NCBI RefSeq assembly: GCF_042675705.1
Contig: NZ_JBHTJJ010000005.1
Direction: 5' to 3' (one strand)
DNA from: Ruegeria arenilitoris
GTDB lineage: Bacteria > Pseudomonadota > Alphaproteobacteria > Rhodobacterales > Rhodobacteraceae
Length of the DNA: 64,000 bases
The notes below the pieces were generated by a model. It was given only the letters and a program-made list of their open reading frames with translations, made no database searches and was not told where the DNA came from. The translations under genes and the position numbers were made by a program. Of the stretch, positions 16,978 to 24,592 are shown piece after piece. Position 1 is the first letter of the stretch. Each line of letters begins with the position of its first letter.

Positions 16978-18243
16978 TCACAGCCACTCAGGTATGGTAT
17001 CGCGGTTTATGATTTCGTCAAAGGTTGGCCGTTCACGAATAACCGCGAATTGATCGCCATGAACCAGAACTTCGGGGATCAGGGGCCGGGTGTTGTATTC
17101 ACTGGACATCACCGCGCCATAGGCGCCGGCACTGCGAAATGCGACCAGATCCCCCGGGTTCAGCGGTGGCATCGCCCTTTGTTTCGCAAAGGTATCCCCG
17201 GTCTCGCAGACCGGCCCGACGATGTCATAGGGGCGTTGTTCGACCCCCGGCGCGGGCTCAATGACGGGAACGATGTCGTGATAGGCGTCGTACATGGCCG
17301 GACGGATCAGATCGTTCATTGCCCCGTCGAGGATCAGGAAATCGCGCCCTTCGCCCGACTTCACATAGATCACCTTCGACACCATCAGCCCCGCGTTGCC
17401 CGCGATCAGACGGCCCGGCTCAATCTCAATCTCGCAGCCCAGATGGCCCAGTGTTTCCTTGATCATCGCACCGTATTCCAACGGCAGCGGCGGTGCTTCG
17501 TTCGAACGGGCATAGGGAATGCCCAGCCCGCCACCCAAGTCCAGACGGTGAATGTCGTGACCCTGTGCGCGCAGCTGTTCGGTCAGCTCGGCGACTTTGG
17601 AGTAGGCCAGGCGGAACGGCTCAAGATCGGTCAGTTGCGAGCCGATATGCACGTCAATGCCCACCACCTTCAGGCCGGGCAGGCTGGCCGCATGGGCATA
17701 GACCTCGGGTGCACGGGCGATCGGGATGCCGAATTTGTTTTCGGATTTTCCCGTGGCGATCTTGGCGTGTGTCTTGGCGTCGACGTCCGGGTTCACCCGA
17801 ACAGTGATCGGCGCGATCATGCCCAGTTCCTGCGCGACGGCGTTGATCACCTCCATCTCGGGCTCGGATTCGACGTTGAACTGGCGAATCCCGCCAGTCA
17901 GCGCGATGCGGATTTCCTCAGCCGTTTTGCCGACGCCCGAGAACACGATCTTTTCGCCCGGCACGCCCGCTGCCTTGGCCCGCAGGTACTCGCCGCCCGA
18001 AACCACGTCCATCCCCGCGCCGGCTTGCGCCAGCGTTTTCAGAATGGCCTGGTTGCTGGCGGCCTTCATCGCATAACAGACCACGTGGTCGGTACCTGCC
18101 AACGCCTCGTCGAACAGGTTGTAATGCCGTAGCAGCGTCGCCGTGGAATAGACATAGAACGGCGTGCCGACCGCAGCAGCGATCTCGGCGACCGGGACGT
18201 CCTCGGCGCACAACACGCCATCGCGGTAAAGAAAGTGATCCAT
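16978..18243 (-). CDS. lysA: diaminopimelate decarboxylase
   Basis: LysA decarboxylates meso-diaminopimelate to L-lysine with PLP. The 421-residue protein has the expected length. The PLP lysine is Lys60 in VCYAMKAASN, the barrel contains DVVSGGEYLRA and LDLGGGLGIPY, and the C-terminal domain holds GPVCETGDTFA with the catalytic Cys and the late YNTRPL motif. Its start lies 98 bases from the stop of the upstream tetR gene. In relatives lysA usually follows argH and a small lipoprotein, whereas here a cassette separates them. Confidence 0.95.
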   Translation of the reverse strand: MDHFLYRDGVLCAEDVPVAEIAAAVGTPFYVYSTATLLRHYNLFDEALAGTDHVVCYAMKAASNQAILKTLAQAGAGMDVVSGGEYLRAKAAGVPGEKIVFSGVGKTAEEIRIALTGGIRQFNVESEPEMEVINAVAQELGMIAPITVRVNPDVDAKTHAKIATGKSENKFGIPIARAPEVYAHAASLPGLKVVGIDVHIGSQLTDLEPFRLAYSKVAELTEQLRAQGHDIHRLDLGGGLGIPYARSNEAPPLPLEYGAMIKETLGHLGCEIEIEPGRLIAGNAGLMVSKVIYVKSGEGRDFLILDGAMNDLIRPAMYDAYHDIVPVIEPAPGVEQRPYDIVGPVCETGDTFAKQRAMPPLNPGDLVAFRSAGAYGAVMSSEYNTRPLIPEVLVHGDQFAVIRERPTFDEIINRDTIPEWL

Positions 18244-18341
18244 ATCTGCGCGCTTAGACCAAAACAGGCCTGTGGATCAACGGGATTTGCATCGCGGGCA
18301 CGCAATCCGGTGCGAACCGCACAGAAGTCGGGCGCAACGGC

Positions 18342-18929
18342 TTATCCGCGCAGGCCGGCCTCAAGCAGCGAGAGGGTCGCATCGCGCCGCGCCTCAAAGT
18401 CGTTTTCATCGCTCCCGAAGATCGCCAGATGGATAACCAACCCATCCAGCATCGCCGTCACCGCCTGCGCTGCGGCCTGCGCACCGATATCGCCGCGGAT
18501 TTCACCCGCGCGGATCAACGGAGCGAACTGAGCCGCATAATGTTCGGCAAGCCAGGCGAAGAACCCGCCGATGATCTCGGCCGCGCGCGGGTCCTGAAAT
18601 CCGGGGCCCAGCACGTCAAAGAACAGCCGCGTTGCGGCCAGACGGTCGGCGGGCATGGACAGACGCAGCCCGGTCATGAACTGGTCCAGCGTCTGCGGGG
18701 CCGGGATGTCGCTGATGCGGGCGCGGATATCCTCGAAATACCGCTGCAGCAACGCCAGAAGCAAAGCCTCCTTGCTTTGGAAATACAGATACAACGTGCC
18801 CTTGGCCATCCCGGCCTGATGGGCCACGTCCTGCATCTTGGTGGCGTGATAGCCCTGATCCAGAAAGCAGGCCATGGCGGCATCCAATATCCGCCCCTGC
18901 ATCTCTTCGCGATCGACGATCTTCGGCAT
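18342..18929 (-). CDS. TetR/AcrR family transcriptional regulator
   Basis: A 195-residue TetR-type repressor from ATG 18929 (MPKIVDREEMQGRILDAA), which has GAGGGG 5 bases upstream; a TTG at 18998 is in frame but lacks a ribosome site. The helix-turn-helix shows DAAMACFLDQGYHATKMQDVAHQAGMAKGT followed by LYLYFQSKEAL. It is divergent from the membrane protein at 19070, and paired operators lie between them. It probably represses that two-gene unit; the ligand is unknown. lysA lies downstream and may receive its read-through. Confidence 0.9.
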   Translation of the reverse strand: MPKIVDREEMQGRILDAAMACFLDQGYHATKMQDVAHQAGMAKGTLYLYFQSKEALLLALLQRYFEDIRARISDIPAPQTLDQFMTGLRLSMPADRLAATRLFFDVLGPGFQDPRAAEIIGGFFAWLAEHYAAQFAPLIRAGEIRGDIGAQAAAQAVTAMLDGLVIHLAIFGSDENDFEARRDATLSLLEAGLRG

Positions 18930-18999
18930 CTTGCCCCTCGATTTTCTTCCGGCGCGCCTTTCTTGACGCAGATTGGACGCAGCGTCACGCAAATTCAAT

Positions 19000-19060
19000 C
19001 TTTTAATGACTTGACGGTCAGTAACGCCACCTCCATTTATGACCCGCCAGTCATTAAAAG
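19000..19060. promoter_or_regulatory. paired TetR operators within a 12-base inverted repeat
   Basis: CTTTTAATGACT (19000-19011) and AGTCATTAAAAG (19049-19060) are exact reverse complements. Each forms the outer edge of a TGAC-N6-GTCA operator: 19007-19020 (TGACTTGACGGTCA) and 19040-19053 (TGACCCGCCAGTCA). Centre-to-centre distance is 33 bases, about three helical turns. The block lies between the divergent tetR and membrane-protein genes. Confidence 0.7.
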
Positions 19061-19069
19061 GATTCTGTC

Positions 19070-19501
19070 ATGGCGCATTCGTCACAAATCAACGCCGGCC
19101 CAACGCGTCCTTTGGCCTCCCAACCCACGGCAACAGCCGCCAAACTGATGCTTGTCCTCGTCGCCAGCTTTGTCACGCTGGTCCCCGGCGGCCCTATCGA
19201 GACCCGGGACTTTTCCGGGCTGGGTGGAACGGTGTTCTGGGGTTTCAACGCCTTTCTGATCGCGCTTGCCCTGCTGGCCGTGGGGTCGGCGGTGGCTATG
19301 CTGCGCGGCTCGGCAACGGCAAGCTGGGGCGCCATCGTGGCGGCCTGGGGGTACATCTTCGTGGTCCTGCTGGACCTGGGTCATGTCTTCCCCTCATCAC
19401 CCGACCCGATTCCGCTGATGCTGGGACTGATCGAGATTCTGGATTTCATCCTGGCTTTCTACATCCTGGCATTGGCTCATCGTGGCCTGGGTCACCTCTG
19501 A
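19070..19501 (+). CDS. small four-helix membrane protein, TetR-controlled
   Basis: A 143-residue hydrophobic protein with about four transmembrane segments (about 24-44, 58-80, 88-110 and 118-138 in rough terms). It has no recognised family motif. The ATG at 19070 lies just past the paired TetR operators, so it is almost certainly regulated by the divergent repressor. A glycine-zipper protein follows after 93 bases and may be co-transcribed. Function unknown; a role in membrane stress or small-molecule handling would fit the setting but is inference. Confidence 0.75.
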   Translation: MAHSSQINAGPTRPLASQPTATAAKLMLVLVASFVTLVPGGPIETRDFSGLGGTVFWGFNAFLIALALLAVGSAVAMLRGSATASWGAIVAAWGYIFVVLLDLGHVFPSSPDPIPLMLGLIEILDFILAFYILALAHRGLGHL

Positions 19502-19594
19502 ACCCGCCCGGCGCGCACTCGCATAGGGCCCGAAGCCACAGCAAAAGGAAGTGGCTCCGGCTCCCACCGGAATACCTACAAAGAAAGACAACTC

Positions 19595-19981
19595 ATGCTG
19601 TTCAAGGAACGATTCGCATTGACCGTCTTGCCGCTGGCCCTGGTCACAGCCGCATGCAGCGGCACCGGGGCCCAACACCAACCCGTCCTGTCTGCCGAGC
19701 CCGGCCCGGCTTACGCCGCTGATCTGGACCAGTGCCGCGCATTGGCCAAGTCTCAGGGCCTGTGGAACCCGGAAACCCGGACACAGGCCTTGATAGGCGC
19801 TGGGGTCGGCGCATTGGCAGGTATTTCGGACGACACGGTTGGAAACACAGAAGGCGCCATAGCCGGCGCAGCGGTGGGATCAGCGGCAGGTGCCGTCGCC
19901 GGAGCCGCCGAGATGCGCAACACCCGGCGTGACATTCTGATCGAGTGTCTGCGGCAGCGCGGGCACCCTGTGGCCGGCTGA
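19595..19981 (+). CDS. glycine-zipper exported protein, possible lipoprotein
   Basis: A 128-residue protein with an N-terminal export signal ending in VTAAC (Cys21). The lipobox is imperfect because Thr, not Leu, is at -3. Residues about 65-108 form a glycine zipper (GAGVGALAG ... GAIAGAAVGSAAGAVAG), a pattern seen in outer-membrane or pore-related proteins. C-terminal Cys within LIECLRQRG. It follows the TetR-controlled membrane gene in the same direction. Ribosome site: AAAGAAAGACA, weak. Function unknown. Confidence 0.75.
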   Translation: MLFKERFALTVLPLALVTAACSGTGAQHQPVLSAEPGPAYAADLDQCRALAKSQGLWNPETRTQALIGAGVGALAGISDDTVGNTEGAIAGAAVGSAAGAVAGAAEMRNTRRDILIECLRQRGHPVAG

Positions 19982-19998
19982 GCGCATCAAGCGCTCAT

Positions 19999-20154
19999 TC
20001 AGAAATTCGTCGACACCCCGGCCCGCGCGTATCCGGATACGGACACTCCAGCCCCCGAGCGCGCGGGCTCTTCTACTGGCTGAGAGCGCGGCGGATTCGT
20101 GGTTTCGCAGGCCGCCAGCACGGCAAGCGACAGGATAAGGCCGAGTGGTTTCAT
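19999..20154 (-). CDS. 51-residue lipoprotein
   Basis: This short gene encodes 51 residues starting MKPLGLILSLAVLAAC, a clean lipoprotein signal with lipobox LAAC (Cys16). The mature part ends GVSVSGYARAGVSTNF. It lies 69 bases downstream of a 60-residue lipoprotein on the same strand whose tail contains GVSTSGTYVSRGVG, so the two look related. Its 3' end is convergent with the glycine-zipper gene, 17 bases away. It is probably the last gene of the argH transcript before the inserted cassette. Function unknown. Confidence 0.7.
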   Translation of the reverse strand: MKPLGLILSLAVLAACETTNPPRSQPVEEPARSGAGVSVSGYARAGVSTNF

Positions 20155-20223
20155 TTCGCTGCCTTCATTAGTTGGATCACTTGCTAAATGGCGACTGGCA
20201 CGTCGCTTTCAACCACAGAGCGT

Positions 20224-20406
20224 TCAGATCCCCAGAAACACGCTGAGGGGGCCTCGGTGCAGGCCGACGCCCCGGCTTACATATGTGCCACTGGTCGAAA
20301 CGCCCACATTGGCGTTCAGGGTCGGCTGGACGGGCTCTCCGTCGGCGCCGCAGGCCGCCAAAGCCAAGGCGGCCCCGATCAGGGCAATCACACGCAAGGT
20401 TGTCAT
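20224..20406 (-). CDS. 60-residue lipoprotein downstream of argH
   Basis: A 60-residue predicted lipoprotein: signal ending LALAAC (Cys19), followed by GADGEPVQP and a tail with GVSTSGTYVSRGVGLHRG. Small lipoproteins lying before lysA in many proteobacteria belong to the LptM/YifL group, whose mature N-terminus (CGxxGPLxxP) is comparable to CGADGEPVQP here; this link is tentative. Its ATG overlaps the argH stop (ATGA at 20403-20406), so it is translationally coupled to argH. Confidence 0.75.
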   Translation of the reverse strand: MTTLRVIALIGAALALAACGADGEPVQPTLNANVGVSTSGTYVSRGVGLHRGPLSVFLGI

Positions 20407-21794
20407 TCCAGCATCTCCTTCCAGCGGGCGATCTGCGCCCGGACCTGGTCCGGGGCCGTACCGCCATAGGACTGGCGCGAGTTTACCGAATTATCAACGC
20501 CAAGGACAGAATAGACATCCTGCGTGATGCCCGCGTGAACCAATTGCATGTCTTCGAGCGTCAGATCGGGCAGGTCGCAACCCTTCTTCTCGGCCATGGC
20601 GACCAGCGATCCGGTGACGTGGTGCGCATCACGGAAGGGCAGGCCCAGCACCCGCACCAGCCAGTCGGCCAGATCGGTCGCAGTGGAAAAGCCCGAGCCG
20701 GCGGCGGCGGCCAGGCTGCCGCGATTGGCGGTCATGTCCTTGACCATGCCTTCCATCGCGGCCAGCGCCAGCATCCAGTTGTCGGCGGCGTCAAAGACCT
20801 GCTCCTTGTCTTCCTGCATGTCCTTGGAATAGGCCAGCGGCAGCCCTTTCATAACCATCATCAGCGCCGTGTTGGCACCAAAGATCCGGCCTACCTTGGC
20901 GCGGATCAACTCGGCGGCGTCGGGGTTCTTTTTCTGCGGCATGATCGACGAGCCGGTCGAGAACCGGTCGGACAGGGTGACAAAGCGGAACTGGGCCGAG
21001 GACCAGATCACCAGTTCTTCGGCAAAGCGCGACAGATGAACCGCGCAGATCGAAGCTACCGACAGGAACTCCAGCGCGAAATCGCGGTCGCTGACCGCAT
21101 CCAGCGAGTTGGCAGCGGGCCGGTCAAAGCCCAGCGTCTGCGCCGTCATGTGCCTATCGATCGGGAAAGAGGTGCCAGCCAGCGCCGCCGCGCCCAGCGG
21201 GCATTCGTTCATCCGCGCCCGCGCATCGCGCACGCGAGACAGGTCGCGGCCGAACATCTCGACATAGGCCATCATGTGGTGGCCCCAGGTCACCGGCTGC
21301 GCGGTCTGCAGGTGGGTGAAACCGGGCATGACCCAATCGGCCCCGGCCTCGGCCTGCGCCAAAAGCGCGCGGATCAAGGCCAGCAGGCCGGATTCGGCGG
21401 CGTCCAGCTGATCGCGGACCCACAGTTTGAAATCGGTCGCCACTTGGTCATTGCGGCTGCGGCCCGTGTGCAGGCGGCCTGCGGGCTCTCCGATGATCTC
21501 TTTCAGGCGCGCCTCAACATTCATGTGGATGTCTTCCAGCGCGGTCGAGAACTGGAACTCACCGCGTTCGATCTCTGACAAAACGGTGAGCAGCCCTTCC
21601 CGAATGGCCTCGGCATCACTATCACTTATGACGCCCGTGGCGGCCAGCATGGCGGCATGGGCACGCGAGCCCGCGATGTCTTGGGCCGCCATCCGTCGGT
21701 CGAACCCGATCGAGGCATTGATCGCCTCCATGATCGCGTCTGGTCCGGCGGCAAAGCGGCCGCCCCACATCTGGTTCGAGGATTGTTCGGTCAT
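20403..21794 (-). CDS. argH: argininosuccinate lyase
   Basis: ArgH splits argininosuccinate into arginine and fumarate, the last step of arginine synthesis. The 463-residue protein shows MWGGRFAAGPD at the N-terminus, HTGRSRNDQVATD, TVSHLQ-equivalent GFTHLQTAQPVTWGHHMMAY, and the superfamily signature GSSIMPQKKNPD. The start codon is only 21 bases from the divergent tlpA-like start. Two small lipoproteins follow on the same transcript. Confidence 0.97.
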   Translation of the reverse strand: MTEQSSNQMWGGRFAAGPDAIMEAINASIGFDRRMAAQDIAGSRAHAAMLAATGVISDSDAEAIREGLLTVLSEIERGEFQFSTALEDIHMNVEARLKEIIGEPAGRLHTGRSRNDQVATDFKLWVRDQLDAAESGLLALIRALLAQAEAGADWVMPGFTHLQTAQPVTWGHHMMAYVEMFGRDLSRVRDARARMNECPLGAAALAGTSFPIDRHMTAQTLGFDRPAANSLDAVSDRDFALEFLSVASICAVHLSRFAEELVIWSSAQFRFVTLSDRFSTGSSIMPQKKNPDAAELIRAKVGRIFGANTALMMVMKGLPLAYSKDMQEDKEQVFDAADNWMLALAAMEGMVKDMTANRGSLAAAAGSGFSTATDLADWLVRVLGLPFRDAHHVTGSLVAMAEKKGCDLPDLTLEDMQLVHAGITQDVYSVLGVDNSVNSRQSYGGTAPDQVRAQIARWKEMLE

Positions 21795-21815
21795 GCTGGA
21801 AAACCCGGAGTTGAT

Positions 21816-22382
21816 ATGCGCCTGTTTCGTCTGATCCCCCTTTATATGGCCCTTGCGCTGGGTGCAAATGCCGCTTTGGCCGCCGACACACAGGCCCTAG
21901 CCGACTTGCGCGACGGCAGCCTGAAACGCCTGATCCTGCATTCCGAGCCGAAACCGGTCTCGGACGCGGAATTCCAGCTGGAAGATGACGGCGGCACCGC
22001 CACGCTGGCGGATTATCGCGGCAAATACGTTCTGCTGAACTTCTGGGCCACCTGGTGCGCACCCTGCCGCAAGGAGATGCCCCAGATCGCCGAGTTGCAG
22101 GAGGAATTCGGCGGAGACCAGTTCGAGGTTCTGACGCTGGCCACTGGGCGCAACTCGCCCGCGGGGATCAAGAAGTTCTTTGATGAAAACGGCATCACCA
22201 ACCTGCCCCGCCACCAGGACCCGAAACAGGCCGTCGCCCGCGAGATGGGTATCGTCGGCCTGCCGATCACCATAATCATCGACCCTGACGGCCGGGAAAT
22301 CGCACGGCTGATCGGCGATGCCGAATGGAACTCGGACAGCGCCAAGGCGATCATCTCGGCCCTGCTGAACCCCGAAAGCTGA
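21816..22382 (+). CDS. TlpA-like periplasmic thiol-disulfide oxidoreductase
   Basis: A 188-residue exported thioredoxin-fold protein. A signal peptide (MRLFRLIPLYMALALGANAALA) precedes a TlpA/ResA-type domain with the redox motif WCAPC (Cys81, Cys84) in NFWATWCAPCRKEMPQ, and the cis-Pro segment GLPITIIIDPDG. It probably reduces or isomerises disulfides in the periplasm, for example in cytochrome maturation. ATG 21816 follows GGAG. Divergent from argH with a 21-base gap. A terminator follows at 22413. Confidence 0.92.
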   Translation: MRLFRLIPLYMALALGANAALAADTQALADLRDGSLKRLILHSEPKPVSDAEFQLEDDGGTATLADYRGKYVLLNFWATWCAPCRKEMPQIAELQEEFGGDQFEVLTLATGRNSPAGIKKFFDENGITNLPRHQDPKQAVAREMGIVGLPITIIIDPDGREIARLIGDAEWNSDSAKAIISALLNPES

Positions 22383-22412
22383 CCACCTGACGGGCCTTTT
22401 GTGCTAGACTGG

Positions 22413-22438
22413 AACCGGCCTGAACAGGGCCGGTTTTT
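22413..22438 (+). terminator. intrinsic terminator after the tlpA-like gene
   Basis: Stem AACCGGCC (22413-22420) pairs with GGCCGGTT (22428-22435) around a 7-base loop, followed by a run of T to 22438. Confidence 0.8.
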
Positions 22439-22463
22439 CATTGGCAACAGACAGGAGGCTGAG

Positions 22464-22793
22464 ATGAAACCGGTGGTTTTGCTGATTGGCCGGCTGCCCA
22501 ACGTGGTCGGCGACGTGGCGCGGCAATTGGACCACCTTCCGATCCGGTGGCTGGGTGCGCATGATCCCGACGAGGTGCGGCGGCAACTGGACGCCGAACC
22601 GCGCATCGCCTGCGCGATCATGGGCGCGGGCCTCGATGACAAGGTGCGCGGCGAACTGGTGGGCATCATCGCGGCGCGGCGGCCGGATATCTGCATTCAC
22701 CTCAAAGATCGCGCCTCGGGGCCCGAGGGGCTGGTGCCCTTCGTCGAGCGCGTTGTCCGGCACGAGCTGCTGGAGCCACACGACGGCCCCTGA
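22464..22793 (+). CDS. hypothetical 109-residue protein
   Basis: The ATG at 22464 has an excellent ribosome site (AGGAGG). The 109-residue product (MKPVVLLIGRLPNVVGDVAR ...) looks like a small alpha/beta fold; the beginning resembles a receiver-like Rossmann strand-helix, but the acidic cluster and phosphorylated Asp of a receiver are absent. No signal or membrane segment. It is the first of a run of plus-strand genes after a terminator. I do not recognise the family. Confidence 0.7.
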   Translation: MKPVVLLIGRLPNVVGDVARQLDHLPIRWLGAHDPDEVRRQLDAEPRIACAIMGAGLDDKVRGELVGIIAARRPDICIHLKDRASGPEGLVPFVERVVRHELLEPHDGP

Positions 22794-22852
22794 CGCAACG
22801 CCACCTTTGACAGGGCCTGACCCCGCTTACACTCTGTCCGCGGGAGGACATC

Positions 22853-23239
22853 ATGCCGCTGGAAATCCTGCTGGTTCTGGTGGTCGGTGGCATTGCCGGC
22901 ATCACCATACTGCTGCATCTGACGGGCAAATCGCGTCAGCGCGTGCTGAGCGCCGATACCGCGCGCGCCGAATGGGTGCGCCACTTCCCCGACGACACCA
23001 TCATCGACGTCACCCTGACCCATGACGGACATGCCGCATTGCTGCGCACCGAGACCGGGCCGGGCCTGTTGTGGTCCTTTGGCGCCGACACGGTGGCCCG
23101 CCATCTGCGCGATTTCGACTGGATCGACCACCCCGAGGGCATCGAGGTCCAGTTCCACGACTTCGCCACCCCCGGCGTCACCGTCCGCCTTGACGAAACC
23201 GAGCGCCGCCACTGGCGCCACCTGCTGGAGCCCGCATGA
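22853..23239 (+). CDS. hypothetical membrane-anchored 128-residue protein
   Basis: A 128-residue protein with one N-terminal transmembrane segment (about 3-24, LEILLVLVVGGIAGITILLHL) and a hydrophilic domain with LRTETGPGLLWSFGADTVARH and a C-terminal RRHWRHLLEPA. The ATG follows GGAGG. Its stop overlaps the start of the fatty acid hydroxylase gene (ATGA at 23236-23239), suggesting coupled translation and a related role. No known motif. Confidence 0.75.
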   Translation: MPLEILLVLVVGGIAGITILLHLTGKSRQRVLSADTARAEWVRHFPDDTIIDVTLTHDGHAALLRTETGPGLLWSFGADTVARHLRDFDWIDHPEGIEVQFHDFATPGVTVRLDETERRHWRHLLEPA

Positions 23240-24207
23240 CCGACCAGATCAGCTTTCCCGATGTCGTCCAATGGGCAGTCCCGTTCTTCATCGCCGCCAT
23301 CCTGGCCGAATTCCTGTGGATTGCCGTGAAGGGCCGTGGCGGTCGGTATGAGACCCGCGACGCCGTGACCTCGCTGATCATGGGGGCGGGCAACATCGCG
23401 TCCGGGTTCCTGCTGGGCTTTATCGCCTACGGGTTCTTCATGTGGCTGTGGAAGATCACGCCGCTGGATCTGGGCACATCGATCCCGGTGATCATCCTGT
23501 GCTTTGTGCTGGATGACCTGCGCTATTACTGGGTGCACCGGTTCGGACACCGCATCCGCTGGGTCTGGGCCAGCCATGTGAACCACCACAGCTCGCAGCA
23601 CTACAACCTGACAACCGCCCTGCGGCAGACCTGGACCTATACCTTCACCTTCATGATGGTCGTGCGCGCGCCGCTGATCCTGCTGGGGTTCCACCCGGCG
23701 ATGGTGCTGTTCTGCGGCGGGCTGAATCTGATCTACCAGTTCTGGATTCACACCGAGGCCATCGGCAAGATGCCCCGCTGGTTCGAGGCGGTCATGAACA
23801 CCCCCAGCCACCACCGCGCACATCACGGCCGCAACGCGCGCTATCTGGATTGCAACTACGCCGGGGTGTTCATCATCTGGGACAAGCTCTTCGGCACCTT
23901 CGTCCCCGAGCAGGAGGACGACCAGGTCGATTATGGCCTGGTGCACAATATCGGCACCTTCAACCCGCTGCGGGTGGCCTTTCACGAATGGGTGGCCATT
24001 TGGCGCGACGCGACCCAGCCGGGCCTGACCCTGAAACAGCGGCTGGCCTATTGCTTTGCCCCGCCGGGCTACAGCCATGACGGCAGCCGCGACAGCTCCG
24101 AGCAGATCAAGGCCAAGCACCTGTCCCGCCACCCCGAAGACCTCGGAACGCCCGGTTTCGAGCAATTCGACGAAAACCTGCCCAACCAACAGGCAAAACA
24201 GGCCTGA
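23236..24207 (+). CDS. sterol desaturase / fatty acid hydroxylase family protein
   Basis: A 323-residue membrane di-iron oxygenase of the fatty acid hydroxylase superfamily. The histidine boxes are visible: HRFGH, HVNHH and HRAHH, with intervening hydrophobic segments (about 10-28, 45-75, 130-165). The C-terminal 60 residues are hydrophilic. Members hydroxylate or desaturate fatty acyl chains, sterols or ornithine lipids; the substrate cannot be read from sequence. It overlaps the upstream small membrane-protein gene. Confidence 0.88.
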   Translation: MTDQISFPDVVQWAVPFFIAAILAEFLWIAVKGRGGRYETRDAVTSLIMGAGNIASGFLLGFIAYGFFMWLWKITPLDLGTSIPVIILCFVLDDLRYYWVHRFGHRIRWVWASHVNHHSSQHYNLTTALRQTWTYTFTFMMVVRAPLILLGFHPAMVLFCGGLNLIYQFWIHTEAIGKMPRWFEAVMNTPSHHRAHHGRNARYLDCNYAGVFIIWDKLFGTFVPEQEDDQVDYGLVHNIGTFNPLRVAFHEWVAIWRDATQPGLTLKQRLAYCFAPPGYSHDGSRDSSEQIKAKHLSRHPEDLGTPGFEQFDENLPNQQAKQA

Positions 24208-24299
24208 GGCTGGCGGCGTCTGCCGGGCGAGCGCTTGAAATCCCGCGCGCGTGCTCCATATCCGAACAAGTGACAAGTTTGATCGGTCGGAGTTCCACA

Positions 24300-24491
24300 A
24301 TGTCCCGCGTCACCGCCATCTTCACCGCAACCGGCCTGTTGGGTCTGGTAATCGCGATGCTCAGCGCCCTTGGCCAGCAGCCTGCCCCGGCGGTGATGAT
24401 GCTTGGAGTGGCTATGGTGGGCACAGGCTTCTTGGGGGCTGTCATTGGCGCCGTGGTCGAATTGCGCCACGCAGCCCAGACGACCCGCTGA
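24300..24491 (+). CDS. 63-residue two-helix membrane protein
   Basis: A 63-residue protein from ATG 24300 with GGAG upstream. Two hydrophobic stretches (about 5-22 and 30-53) separated by QQPAP suggest a small hairpin membrane protein with a short charged tail (ELRHAAQTTR). No family recognised. It stands 92 bases after the hydroxylase gene and 101 bases before the EAL gene. Confidence 0.6.
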   Translation: MSRVTAIFTATGLLGLVIAMLSALGQQPAPAVMMLGVAMVGTGFLGAVIGAVVELRHAAQTTR

Positions 24492-24517
24492 TCCCGCCCA
24501 ATGATTCCCGACGCGCA

Positions 24518-24532
24518 TTAACCGCAAATTCA
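24518..24532. promoter_or_regulatory. candidate CtrA site before the EAL gene
   Basis: TTAA-N7-TTCA matches the CtrA consensus TTAA-N7-TTAA at seven of eight conserved bases. It lies about 60 bases before the EAL-domain start. CtrA regulates motility and c-di-GMP genes in Rhodobacteraceae, but a 7/8 match is common by chance. Confidence 0.35.
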
Positions 24533-24592
24533 CCGGTACGATCCGAAACTACGTGCTGACCGGTTTCGGAAACGTACGGGGATTCGGCGTCG

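Noticed and set aside
14518..18132. Long plus-strand open frames across the TIGR02302 and lysA region
   Set aside because: They are antisense to well-supported genes, have low-complexity Gln/Arg/His composition and no family motif.
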